From the NCBI GenBank assembly GCA_958295885.1, contig OY282380.1:2170001-2234000 (forward strand): 64,000 bases of DNA. Direction: 5' to 3'. Shown one piece after another: positions 26,304 through 35,729 of the stretch. Made by a program: the position numbers and the translations under genes. Origin of the DNA: Arenicellales bacterium. Its GTDB lineage: Bacteria; Pseudomonadota; Gammaproteobacteria; Arenicellales; JAJDZL01. Position 1 is the first letter of the stretch, and each line of letters begins with the position of its first letter. The notes under the pieces were generated by a model. That model was not told the DNA's origin. It saw nothing but the letters and a program-made list of their open reading frames with translations, and made no database searches.

Positions 26304-28898
26304 CTAGCGGGTTTTGCGTTTGGTGGTTGATTTTCGTCTTCGAGCTGCTCTTGGTTTTCTGGAACGTGAACCTTTTTTAATCTTTTCAGCGATCATTTGC
26401 TGACAGGTTTTCAAGTCCAGGTCGCTTGGATTTAAATTCTTGGGGACGGTCACATTCACTTTTCCGTTCGTTACATACGGGCCATACCGCCCGTCCAGCA
26501 CTTCAAGTTCGGAATCTTCAAAATTCTTGATGACGATCTTTCTTCTTTTATATGGATTCTGTTTCTTTTCCTTGATGAGTTCCATTGCGCGTTCGAACGT
26601 GATGTTCTGTGGATCATCATACTTGCTGAGAGTAACGTTGAGTTTTGCTTTAGGGTTCTCCACTGATATGTATGGGCCGAACCGACCGCTGCGAATCGAA
26701 ATATTGTGACCGGCGTCGGTTTGACCTACAATCCGAACATTGGATTTCTCAGCCAACATCGCACTCACATCCTCCAAAGTGACGGCCAGCGGGTCCTGAC
26801 CGTTTCTCAGACTGACGTTCGTCTTGGTTCCGTCAGCATCAATAACCGAAACGTACGGACCATAACGTCCTGTCAGGACCTGAACCCGTTTCCCATTCAG
26901 TTCGCCCAGCGCTCTTGGAAAATCATTTTGTTTCAGAATCTCAAGCACTTTTTCGAGGGTCAGCATCCCCAGGTCCAGGCCTTGAGGGAGAGCTCGAAAC
27001 AGAGGCTTGTCGTGGTCATCATTCATGCGGCCGATCTGAATGAATGCCCCGCCGCCGCGAACTCGTGCGATTATTTCCCGACCCGTATCAGGATCCAGTC
27101 CGAGAGCTTTTTCGTAACGCGGAGCGGATTTCTTAACCTGTAACGCAGCATCAAATTCCTGCCAGAATTCGCTGAGAAGTTCAATTCGGTTTTTCTCACC
27201 TCGAGCCACTTCATCAAGCCCGTTTTCCAAGTGACTTGTAAACGTATAGTCGACATATTTTCCGAAGTGTTCGTTAAGGTAATCAACCACAACGCATCCA
27301 AGGCTCTTCGCAATCAGCTGCTGCCTTTCCAACAGTACGTATTTGCGATCGATTAGTTTGGTGATGATGGTCGGCCAGGTCGACGGGCGGCCAATGCCGT
27401 ATTCTTCCAATTGTTTGATCAAACTGCCGTTGTTGTAGCGAGGAGGAGGCTGCGTAAAATGTTGGGACGAACGCAAATCTGCAACTGCCACCAGTTCTTC
27501 GGGTTCCAATGCTGGCAGACGCCGGTTTTCATTTGCTGCATCTTTAGATGGACTGACTTTACTCTGATAGATGCTGAGCCAGCCTGGGAACCGCAAAGTA
27601 GACCCAGTCGCACGAAAGGTATGATTGGCTGTGGCAAGTTCAACCGTCACATCATCATAAACCGCGTCTTTCATTTGTGATGCTGCGGCTCGATTCCAAA
27701 TTAATCTGTAGAGTTCATACTGCACTTTGTCGAGTGATGAGCGAACGCTGCTCGGCGTGCGAAATATGTCGGTTGGACGAATCGCTTCATGGGCTTCCTG
27801 CACATTTTTTGATTTTGTGACATAGATTCTAGCTTTGTTCGGTAAATTCTGCTGCCCGTAGCTTCCTTCAACAAACTTTCGGATTTGGCTTATCGCTGTC
27901 GCGGACAAAGTAGTCGAGTCTGTTCGAGAATACGTAATCAATCCGGTTTGCACTCCGTTGATCGGAAGCCCTTCATAGAGTTTTTGTGCTACGCCGGCGG
28001 TTCTTCTCGCGGTCATGCGCAGCTTGCTGGATGCATCCTGCACCAAAGTTGAAGTTGTATATGGCGGCCGCGGTCTTCGCGAACGTTTCCTTTGGCGAAT
28101 TTTCTGAACGCGGATCTTCCGCGCGCCGTCTGCACGAACAAGTTCAGATTCAATGCCAGCTACGATTTCATTGGCCGACTTTTCGTTGGTTATGCTGAAT
28201 TTTTCCAATTTGCTGCCACTGCTGTGAGTCAGTACGGCCTCAAATTTGATTTGATCCTTTGTCAATTCAGCGTGGATCGTCCAAAATTCCTGCGGCTTGA
28301 ACTCATTGATTTCTCGCTGTCGTTCGACGATAAGGCGCAGGGCAGGGCTCTGAACCCGGCCTGCCGACAAATGAGATGTGCTCAACTTTCGGATCAGAAG
28401 CGGAGAAAGACTGAAACCCACCAGCATATCCAGTGCATCTCGGGACTTTTGCGCATCCACCAGCGTTTCAGAAATTTTTCCCGGATTCTCCACGGCTTTG
28501 CGTACCGCCGCGCTCGTAACTTCGTAAAACACGACTCGATATATAGGTTTTCCGTTTAGGTCACCGCTTTTTTTTAGCTCGTCCCGAATGTGAGCAGAAA
28601 TCGCTTCCCCCTCCCGGTCAGGGTCTGTTGCCAGGAACAGCTGGTCGGCGTTTTTCATTGCGTCCTTGATTTTTTGTACATTTGCTTTCTTTGAGGGAAT
28701 GAGCTTGTAAGACAGCTCAAAACCGCGCTCTATATCGACTCGGGTCGATTCGCGAATATGTCCACCGGTCGCTAATATTTCATAGTGGTCGGTGCCAGCC
28801 GAATCGGATTCTTGGCCGCGTTTTCGCCGTGCGTTTAAAAAACGGCTGACGGTTTTTGATTTTGCAGGTGATTCAACGACCACAAGGTTTCTTGTCAT
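26304..28898 (-). CDS. topA: DNA topoisomerase I
   Basis: An 864-residue type IA topoisomerase relaxing negative supercoils. The TOPRIM domain starts at NLVVVESPAKSKTVSRFL and has FLATDPDREGEAISAH (near residue 97). The active-site tyrosine lies in LITYSRTDSTTL (near residue 320). After about residue 560 come repeated C-terminal modules with GRYGPYV or GRFGPYI, and a highly basic tail. No zinc-finger cysteines of the E. coli type are seen. A longer open frame upstream exists, but MTRNLVVVES is the family start. It is divergent from def. Confidence 0.93.
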   Translation of the reverse strand: MTRNLVVVESPAKSKTVSRFLNARRKRGQESDSAGTDHYEILATGGHIRESTRVDIERGFELSYKLIPSKKANVQKIKDAMKNADQLFLATDPDREGEAISAHIRDELKKSGDLNGKPIYRVVFYEVTSAAVRKAVENPGKISETLVDAQKSRDALDMLVGFSLSPLLIRKLSTSHLSAGRVQSPALRLIVERQREINEFKPQEFWTIHAELTKDQIKFEAVLTHSSGSKLEKFSITNEKSANEIVAGIESELVRADGARKIRVQKIRQRKRSRRPRPPYTTSTLVQDASSKLRMTARRTAGVAQKLYEGLPINGVQTGLITYSRTDSTTLSATAISQIRKFVEGSYGQQNLPNKARIYVTKSKNVQEAHEAIRPTDIFRTPSSVRSSLDKVQYELYRLIWNRAAASQMKDAVYDDVTVELATANHTFRATGSTLRFPGWLSIYQSKVSPSKDAANENRRLPALEPEELVAVADLRSSQHFTQPPPRYNNGSLIKQLEEYGIGRPSTWPTIITKLIDRKYVLLERQQLIAKSLGCVVVDYLNEHFGKYVDYTFTSHLENGLDEVARGEKNRIELLSEFWQEFDAALQVKKSAPRYEKALGLDPDTGREIIARVRGGGAFIQIGRMNDDHDKPLFRALPQGLDLGMLTLEKVLEILKQNDFPRALGELNGKRVQVLTGRYGPYVSVIDADGTKTNVSLRNGQDPLAVTLEDVSAMLAEKSNVRIVGQTDAGHNISIRSGRFGPYISVENPKAKLNVTLSKYDDPQNITFERAMELIKEKKQNPYKRRKIVIKNFEDSELEVLDGRYGPYVTNGKVNVTVPKNLNPSDLDLKTCQQMIAEKIKKGSRSRKPRAARRRKSTTKRKTR

Positions 28899-29132
28899 TT
28901 GCTTCAATATGTATCCAATCAGGCAATACGATTTCTTCTCGTTTATTATATGAACAGCAATAGAACTACAATTTAGGATAATATTTGAAAAATTTGGATT
29001 TTTTTCATCCACTAAAAAAGATTTGTTCGATTGAGATTGGAACCGACCGAAACAATTGTCGCCAGTGTTTGGCTTTGAAGGCAACGAATTCACCTCCGAT
29101 TTGATTTCCACAGATTAACCTTTGTTTTCAGT

Positions 29133-29657
29133 GTGGCTGTTTTAAAAGTATTAATCTATCCCGACTCTCGTTTGCGCAAGATTGCGCAGCCTGTGACCAA
29201 GTTCGACTGGGAACTTCGAAACAATGTGCGAAACCTCGCGCAGACGATGTACGAAGCACCCGGAATTGGGCTGGCTTCCATTCAAGTTGGAATTCCAGAA
29301 AGTATTGTGGTCATCGATCTGTCAGAGACCCAGGACGAGCTCAACGTTTTAATCAATCCAGAGATTCTCGAGTGTGAGGGAGAGCTAAGGATTGAAGAAG
29401 GCTGTCTTTCTTTCCCGGGTTATTTTGCAACCGTGAAGCGAAGTCAATGGATTCGCTATCGCGCTCAAACTGTCAACGGGAAGACCTACGAAAAGGAAGC
29501 AGAAGATCTCTTTGCCGTATGTGTTCAGCACGAAATTGATCACTTGACGGGGAAACTATTTCTTGACTACATGTCACGCCTCCGCCAGCAGCGAGTAAAA
29601 AAACAATTTGAAAAAGCCGCGAAAATTCGTCAGAAAAAACGGTTGGCAATCAGTTGA
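29133..29657 (+). CDS. def: Peptide deformylase
   Basis: A 174-residue metalloenzyme that removes the formyl group from nascent N-terminal methionine. The three family motifs are present: GIGLASIQVG (near residue 46), EEGCLSFPG (near 89) and QHEIDHLTGKLF (near 132), with one cysteine and two histidines as metal ligands. The start is GTG at 29133. It begins the def-fmt-rsmB cluster and is divergent from topA. Confidence 0.95.
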   Translation: MAVLKVLIYPDSRLRKIAQPVTKFDWELRNNVRNLAQTMYEAPGIGLASIQVGIPESIVVIDLSETQDELNVLINPEILECEGELRIEEGCLSFPGYFATVKRSQWIRYRAQTVNGKTYEKEAEDLFAVCVQHEIDHLTGKLFLDYMSRLRQQRVKKQFEKAAKIRQKKRLAIS

Positions 29658-29717
29658 TCTGACAACAAGCAGCTTAGACGATACGGAATCGAGAGTGATT
29701 CGTATCCCGCGGCAATC

Positions 29718-30686
29718 ATGACAATGGCAAGAGTTATATTCGCCGGAACGCCTGAATTCGCAGTTCCGACTTTAGAAAGTCTGGCCGCTGCAGGTTTCGA
29801 CATTGTCTGCGTCCTCACGCAGCCTGACCGCAGGCAGGGGCGCGGGCAGAAATTTGCTCCACCTGCAGTGAAACGGTCCGCTGGGAATCTTGGCTTGCCG
29901 GTGCAACAGGTCCACCGCATCAGAAGTGAAGTGACGGCACAGGTCCAGACAATGCAGGCAGACTTGATGGTCGTAGTCGCTTTCGGCATGATAGTGCCAA
30001 GTGAATTGCTTGACGCCCCTCGATTGGGCTGCGTGAATGTTCATCCATCTCTGCTGCCGCGATGGCGCGGGGCAGCGCCGATACAGCGCGCGATAGAAGC
30101 TGGCGATCAAAAAACCGGTGTAACCATAATGCAGATGGACTCAGGTATTGATACAGGCCAGATTCTGTCTCAGGTTTCCTGTCCAATCGAAGCAGATGAT
30201 TTTTCAGCGTCGCTTCAGCTCAAGCTGGCTGACATGGGCGCGCGGGAATTATGCAGAATGATGCCCTTCATACTGAATCAGGAGCTGAAGCCGGTCGAGC
30301 AGAATGAAAGCGAATCGACTTACGCCAAAAAATTGACCCGGGCTGAAGCTGAAATTGATTGGACCAAGTCTGCGGAATCCATCGTTTTCAAAGTGCGCGC
30401 CCTGAATCCTTGGCCGGTTGCCCACACTTGGATCAGTTCCGACAGAATCCAGATTTGGAATGCGCAGCTCAGTTCAGCTCCCGTCAAAGACGTTTTGCCA
30501 GGTGAAGTTATCGATGCGGGGAACCGCAAAGTTGTTGTTGCGGCAGGCGACGGTGCGGTTCGCTTGCGCGAAGTTCAAAAGATCGGAAAAAAACGGCTGC
30601 CAGTCGAAACTTTTCTCAATGGTCACCCGATTCGGCCTGGTTCGATCTTTTATTCCAAGCGCGGTCGGCTGATGCGAGAAAGATAA
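29718..30686 (+). CDS. fmt: Methionyl-tRNA formyltransferase
   Basis: A 322-residue enzyme transferring a formyl group from 10-formyl-THF to initiator methionyl-tRNA. The N-terminus RVIFAGTPEFAVPTLE and the catalytic core VNVHPSLLPRWRGAAPIQRAIEAG (near residue 108) with ETGV-like KTGVTIMQMDSGIDTG are diagnostic. A second in-frame ATG two codons later is an equally good start. It lies between def and rsmB, the usual order; its product is later deformylated by Def. Confidence 0.95.
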   Translation: MTMARVIFAGTPEFAVPTLESLAAAGFDIVCVLTQPDRRQGRGQKFAPPAVKRSAGNLGLPVQQVHRIRSEVTAQVQTMQADLMVVVAFGMIVPSELLDAPRLGCVNVHPSLLPRWRGAAPIQRAIEAGDQKTGVTIMQMDSGIDTGQILSQVSCPIEADDFSASLQLKLADMGARELCRMMPFILNQELKPVEQNESESTYAKKLTRAEAEIDWTKSAESIVFKVRALNPWPVAHTWISSDRIQIWNAQLSSAPVKDVLPGEVIDAGNRKVVVAAGDGAVRLREVQKIGKKRLPVETFLNGHPIRPGSIFYSKRGRLMRER

Positions 30687-30700
30687 CATGCGGTGATGCT

Positions 30701-32011
30701 GTGAACCCTAAAAATTCCAGAGCCGCCGCGGCGCTTGCGATCGAAAAAGTAATCTACCAAGGCAGGCAGCTGAATCGCACACTCGACCCTGTTCTTCAGT
30801 TCTGGTCCGCTCAGGACCGACGTTTCATTACAGAAATTGTCAACGGAGTGGTTCGCTGGTTTTGGCTGCTTGAGGCCTTTGCTCGCGGAGTGATGCTTAA
30901 ACCTCTTCGGAAACGCGATCAAGACATTTACTGCCTGCTTCTGGCGGGCCTTTATCAGCTTGAGTTCATGCGTGTGCCAAATTATGCGGGTGTTTCCGAA
31001 TCGGTGAATGCGGCGTCTGCGCTGGGCAAGTCTTGGGCTGGTGGTTTGATCAACGCGATTCTGAAGAAACACTCTCAGTCCCGTCAGAATTTACAGCTGG
31101 ACAGATTGGATGAGTCGAGCCGATTTGCTCATCCAGCCTGGATGATTGATCGAATTCGTAAGGAATGGCCGCAGCATTGGGAAAAGATTCTGCGCGCGAA
31201 CAATGAGCGGCCGCAGATGGCATTGAGAGTCAATCTCAACAGAGTCAGCGCTTCAAAAATGCTTCAATTTCTTGAAGAACATCATATCAGGGCACAAATG
31301 GACTCGAACAGCGGCGGCATTCGATTGCTTCAGAGAGTTTCGGTGCGGAATCTGCCAGGGTTTGATCAGGGTTGGGTGTCGGTTCAGGGAATTTCCTCTC
31401 AGCGGGTCGCTCCCTTGCTCGATATTCAGCCGGGACAGCGTATTCTTGATGCCTGTGCGGCACCAGGCGGTAAAATGCTGCATACGCTGGAGCTCTGCTC
31501 CGAAATCGATCTGGTCGCAATTGATATTGACCCTTCCCGCTGCAGACTCATTCACGATACGTTGAGCCGCGGTGGCCAAAAAGCGACGATTGTGTGCGCG
31601 GACGCGGCGTTGACTGAGAATTGGTGGGATGGAAAATATTTCGACCGAATTTTGATTGATGCTCCCTGTTCCGCACTCGGTGCGGTCAGTAAACATCCAG
31701 ACATCAAGCATCATCGACAGCCGCAGGACATCAATGCGGTCGTAAAAGTTCAGCAGCAACTGCTGACTAACCTGCTGCCACTGCTGAAGCCAGAAGGCAA
31801 GCTGCTGTACACGACCTGCTCGATTTTGGCCTGCGAAAATGAAGATCAGATTCGAAAAGTGGTGACGGACGACGATGAATTTATTGCCGAGCCGCTACCG
31901 GCTGACTTGGGCGGCTCTACTGGAAACGGCAGGCAGCGGCTGCAAGGCGTAGACGCAGGCGAAGGTTTCTATTGTGCATGCCTCGTTCGCGCCAGACAGC
32001 ATGTCAGTTGA
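30701..32011 (+). CDS. rsmB: 16S rRNA (cytosine(967)-C(5))-methyltransferase
   Basis: A 436-residue protein. An N-terminal NusB-like domain (NSRAAAALAIEKV, ITEIVNGVVRW) precedes a SAM-dependent methyltransferase domain with DACAAPGGKMLH (near residue 248), the DAPCSALG motif (near 322) holding one catalytic cysteine and TTCSIL (near 370) holding the other. It methylates C967 of 16S rRNA. The start is GTG at 30701, 14 bp after fmt. Confidence 0.93.
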   Translation: MNPKNSRAAAALAIEKVIYQGRQLNRTLDPVLQFWSAQDRRFITEIVNGVVRWFWLLEAFARGVMLKPLRKRDQDIYCLLLAGLYQLEFMRVPNYAGVSESVNAASALGKSWAGGLINAILKKHSQSRQNLQLDRLDESSRFAHPAWMIDRIRKEWPQHWEKILRANNERPQMALRVNLNRVSASKMLQFLEEHHIRAQMDSNSGGIRLLQRVSVRNLPGFDQGWVSVQGISSQRVAPLLDIQPGQRILDACAAPGGKMLHTLELCSEIDLVAIDIDPSRCRLIHDTLSRGGQKATIVCADAALTENWWDGKYFDRILIDAPCSALGAVSKHPDIKHHRQPQDINAVVKVQQQLLTNLLPLLKPEGKLLYTTCSILACENEDQIRKVVTDDDEFIAEPLPADLGGSTGNGRQRLQGVDAGEGFYCACLVRARQHVS

Positions 32012-32091
32012 CTTCTGCTGAAACGATGCCAGGCAGCGCCAAGATTCACGTTCGGTTCACGGGATGAAACATCGAGTGAACCTGCAATGCT

Positions 32092-34359
32092 GTGGACACT
32101 GCAAAACCAGAGAGTTGCGATAATTTTGTGAAAAATCTTATCAGTGGAAGAAGAGTGGTGTTCAGCTGTGCGCTGGCATTAGTCCTGCTCATCATACTGA
32201 GTCTCATCACGAGTCCGGTCTGGCTCGAGTCGAAAGCCGATTTCCCTATTGAGCTCCTGCTTTTGAGCTGTATCGGCATCGTAGTCTTGATTTTTTTAGT
32301 CATTTTTTATGTTGTTCGTTTAGTCAGGCGATACCGCATGCGCGTGCCTGGAACCGCTCTCGGGATTCAATTCCTGTTGGTATTCACTTCAGTGATAGTC
32401 TCGTCTTTGAGTCTCGTTTATCTGTACTCTTTCTTGTCACTGAGCCAGAGCATCGACAGTTGGTTTGATCTGCAGGTTGGTGATGCTGTAAAGGATGTCA
32501 ACCTGGTTGACGATCTGTTTATTGAATCCTTGCAGGACAAACTCGCCTCTGATCTGCACGACTACGTTGAAAAGCTCGGGCAGACCGAAGACTTGCGAGA
32601 AATTTCACAACTGCTGTTTGAAGTTCGTTCGATAGGGGATTTCGAAGAAGTCACATACTATAAAAATCTTACGAGTCCAACTGGAATTATCGCATCCAGT
32701 GGCATTGACATCGATTCCTTGGTGCCTCAGCGTCCAAGCGAGAGTCTTGTAAATCGAGCTTTGGCTGCGAGTGAATACCAATCTGTAGGAGAGGTCTTGG
32801 AAAGCGAAGAAGGCAGCCCGGGACAGCTGCGGGTATTGTTCCCAGTGGTGATTCCCGCTACTGAAGAACAACATTACTTGCAGCTGACTGCTACTTTGCG
32901 AATGAGTTCGCAGAGATTACTGGATCGAATCGGCTGGGTGAACATAAAATACGCTCAGCTTGATCAGGAGTTTGCAACCTTTAAATTCAGCTTGGTCCTC
33001 GCTCTTTCTTTAGTTACCTTACTAGCTCTGCTGTTCGCGACATGGATATCGATGGCAATGACCCAGAAACTGGTCGCCCCCTTTCGAGCCCTCTCAGAGG
33101 GCACGCAGGCAGTTGCGAAAGGAATTTACGATCAGCTGCCATCCACAGCCGTCAGCGACGATCTGGGAGTGCTGTTCAGTTCATTCAACGAGATGACGAA
33201 ACGCATCAAGACCTCTCAGGAACAATTGAAAAAAAGTCGTCTGACAGCTGAACTGCAGAAAAACAACTTAGAGATTGTCCTGCAGCATTTGTCTTCGGGA
33301 GTGCTGTTTATCGATCGAGCCGCTCGGTTGACCAACATCAATATCGCAGCTGAAGAAATTCTCAACGTTCGACCTGCTGAAGTCATAGGAAAAACACTTG
33401 GTGAATTGGAGCAGGCGCAGCAGCAGATGGCGCCCCTGTTCGCAGAAATTCTAAAAGCGACCCATCATCGTCAAGATGAGCTGAGTGACACGGTTTTTGT
33501 GGATTCGTCCGATGGTCGACGCGTGTTGGCTTATAGTTCGACTAAACTGCCGGTGATGCTGGAAGGTGCCAATCACTACGTCGTTGTGGTGGAAGACATT
33601 ACCAACATGGTTCGAGCGCAGCGTGGCATTGCATGGGGTGAGGTTGCCAGGCGAATGGCACATGAAATTCTCAATCCTCTGCAGCCCATTCGATTGGCGG
33701 TGGACCGAATTCGAATGAAGACTCAGCGCAAGCTGACGCCGTCCGACAGCCAGTCGCTCGACCTGGCGTTCGATGCGATTTATCGTCAGCTGGATTTCAT
33801 GCAGATCATTGTCAACGAATTTAGAAGCTACCGGAGCATAAGTGTTGTGAATCTGAGCCCGGTCAATCTGAATGCACTTGTTCGGGAAGCTGTTGAACTT
33901 TACAACCAGGACGATGATTCATTGGAAATTGTGTTTGAACTCGATCCCACGCTGCCGGAATTCAGAGCTGACGCAAGCCAGTTGGTGCAAGTCTTGAATA
34001 ATCTGCTGCTCAATGCTAAAGATGCGGTTGCAGAAATGCAGAAGCCTGTCGTTACAATTCGAACTGAGAGCGGTGAAGACAGCACGATCAAACTTACAGT
34101 GTTAGACAATGGACCTGGCTTCGCCCCAGATTTGCTGGACCGAATCTTTGAACCTTATGCAACTACAAAAAAGAAGGGCATGGGGCTGGGTCTTGCGATT
34201 GTTCAGCGCATCGTTAACGGACACAATGGCAAAATAACAGCTTCAAATCGAAAGTCGGGTGGCGCTGAATTTACGATCAAGTTTGACACGCGTACAACGA
34301 GCATGGCGGAGGCAAATATTTCCTCGCTTAAACAAATCCAAAGAGATTACGGAAATTGA
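32092..34359 (+). CDS. NtrY-like sensor histidine kinase
   Basis: A 755-residue membrane sensor. Membrane helices lie near residues 21-45, 58-78 and 93-115, then a periplasmic stretch up to about residue 285 and another helix (residues 298-322). These are followed by a HAMP domain, a PAS-like domain (near 390-460), HisKA with the phosphorylated histidine in RRMAHEILNPLQPI (near 523) and HATPase_c with LNNLLLNAKDAV and KKGMGLGLAIV. The layout matches the NtrY family. The stop overlaps the regulator gene start by 4 bases. The start codon GTG at 32092 is tentative. Confidence 0.85.
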   Translation: MDTAKPESCDNFVKNLISGRRVVFSCALALVLLIILSLITSPVWLESKADFPIELLLLSCIGIVVLIFLVIFYVVRLVRRYRMRVPGTALGIQFLLVFTSVIVSSLSLVYLYSFLSLSQSIDSWFDLQVGDAVKDVNLVDDLFIESLQDKLASDLHDYVEKLGQTEDLREISQLLFEVRSIGDFEEVTYYKNLTSPTGIIASSGIDIDSLVPQRPSESLVNRALAASEYQSVGEVLESEEGSPGQLRVLFPVVIPATEEQHYLQLTATLRMSSQRLLDRIGWVNIKYAQLDQEFATFKFSLVLALSLVTLLALLFATWISMAMTQKLVAPFRALSEGTQAVAKGIYDQLPSTAVSDDLGVLFSSFNEMTKRIKTSQEQLKKSRLTAELQKNNLEIVLQHLSSGVLFIDRAARLTNINIAAEEILNVRPAEVIGKTLGELEQAQQQMAPLFAEILKATHHRQDELSDTVFVDSSDGRRVLAYSSTKLPVMLEGANHYVVVVEDITNMVRAQRGIAWGEVARRMAHEILNPLQPIRLAVDRIRMKTQRKLTPSDSQSLDLAFDAIYRQLDFMQIIVNEFRSYRSISVVNLSPVNLNALVREAVELYNQDDDSLEIVFELDPTLPEFRADASQLVQVLNNLLLNAKDAVAEMQKPVVTIRTESGEDSTIKLTVLDNGPGFAPDLLDRIFEPYATTKKKGMGLGLAIVQRIVNGHNGKITASNRKSGGAEFTIKFDTRTTSMAEANISSLKQIQRDYGN

Positions 34360-35729
34360 CTAAAGAGAAATCGAAAGTATTGGTTGTTGACGATGAACCG
34401 GACATTCGTCAGCTGATTGGGCAGATTCTTGAAGACTTCGACTATCGAGTCACAGAGGTTCATGATGCCAACGCTGCACGCCGTGCAGTTCGGTTTGAGA
34501 AATTTGATGCCATCCTGCTTGACATATGGATGCCAGGAGATGATGGGATTACCTTGCTTCAGGAATGGTATGAAGCGAAATTGCCAACGCCCGTGATCAT
34601 GTTATCAGCGCACGGAACCGTTGAGACTGCCGTTGCCGCAACTAAATTTGGTGCTTATGATTATCTGGAAAAACCAGTCTCAGCAGGCCGTTTGGAGATT
34701 ACGGTTCGAAACGCCGTCAACCAAGGCGTAAAGGTTGGAAGTGACTCCCAAACCATCGTATCACGCTTCAGCAAGGCTGAGATCATCGGTTCGAGTACGA
34801 AGATACTGGCACTGCGAAGGCAGATTCGAAACGCCACCTCAACGAATGCCAGCGTTCTGATCGTTGGCGAACCCGGTTCTGGTCGGGAAACCACGGCTCG
34901 GGTCATACATCAATCAATTGCGGATGATGAACGTCCACTCGTTGTTGCTGACTGGCTGACTTCCGACAATTTGTCTCAGTCCGTATCTGAGCTGATGGAA
35001 GAAGCGATGAATGGAACACTGCTGTTTTTGGATCTTCATGCCTACGATTCGTATGATCAGAATCGTCTCTTGGGACTGATGCACGCGGCCTCAAATCTTT
35101 CGGCCATTCAGGATAAGTCAAGCCTCCGGCTCATCGCAACCGCAACCGACGCGATATATGAATTGTTGAAAAGCGGGGAGTTCCGCCCCGAGCTGTTCGT
35201 TCGAATCAGCGAGCTGACGATTCGAGTGCCAGCGCTGCGAGAACATTCAGAGGATGTTCCAGAACTTGTCGGTTATTACACCGACTATCTGAATCAGACA
35301 GAGAATCTGAAATATCGGTCTTATTCGACGGCGGCGCTAAATCGAATGCGAAACCACCACTGGCATGGAAATGTCAGGGAACTCATCAATGTTTTGCGTA
35401 GAATAATGGTAAGTGACTGTGCCGAGATCATCGCGGGTCCGGACATTCAGCCGTTCCTGTGCGATGTAGAATTTGCTGGAAAGGCAGCACCGTCAAAAAA
35501 ATCAAGTGATTCGCGCAGTATGTATAAACTTCCCTACAAAGCGGCAAAAGAAGTATTTGAGCGCAGTTATCTTCTTCATCATTTGAGAAACGCGCAGAGC
35601 TACACTGAAATTGCGAAAAAAACAGGCCTTCATCGTTCCAGTCTGTTCCGAAAAGTCAGAGATCACGAAATTTCAATCCTACCTGGCGGTGAATCTTCGC
35701 TCGACGTGAAAAAAGGCGACGATCCGTGA
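34356..35729 (+). CDS. NtrX-like response regulator with degenerate AAA+ domain
   Basis: A 457-residue regulator. The receiver domain (residues 1-125) keeps the acidic pocket, the phospho-acceptor Asp in ILLDIWMPG and the conserved Lys in LEKPV. The central AAA+ domain is degenerate: Walker A reads GEPGSGRETT with Arg in place of the catalytic Lys, Walker B reads LLFLDLHAY with Leu in place of Glu, and no GAFTGA loop is present. A Fis-type helix-turn-helix (YTEIAKKTGLHRSSLFRKV) closes the protein. It overlaps the kinase gene and trkA by 4 bases each. It may bind DNA without activating sigma-54 polymerase. Confidence 0.85.
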   Translation: MTKEKSKVLVVDDEPDIRQLIGQILEDFDYRVTEVHDANAARRAVRFEKFDAILLDIWMPGDDGITLLQEWYEAKLPTPVIMLSAHGTVETAVAATKFGAYDYLEKPVSAGRLEITVRNAVNQGVKVGSDSQTIVSRFSKAEIIGSSTKILALRRQIRNATSTNASVLIVGEPGSGRETTARVIHQSIADDERPLVVADWLTSDNLSQSVSELMEEAMNGTLLFLDLHAYDSYDQNRLLGLMHAASNLSAIQDKSSLRLIATATDAIYELLKSGEFRPELFVRISELTIRVPALREHSEDVPELVGYYTDYLNQTENLKYRSYSTAALNRMRNHHWHGNVRELINVLRRIMVSDCAEIIAGPDIQPFLCDVEFAGKAAPSKKSSDSRSMYKLPYKAAKEVFERSYLLHHLRNAQSYTEIAKKTGLHRSSLFRKVRDHEISILPGGESSLDVKKGDDP

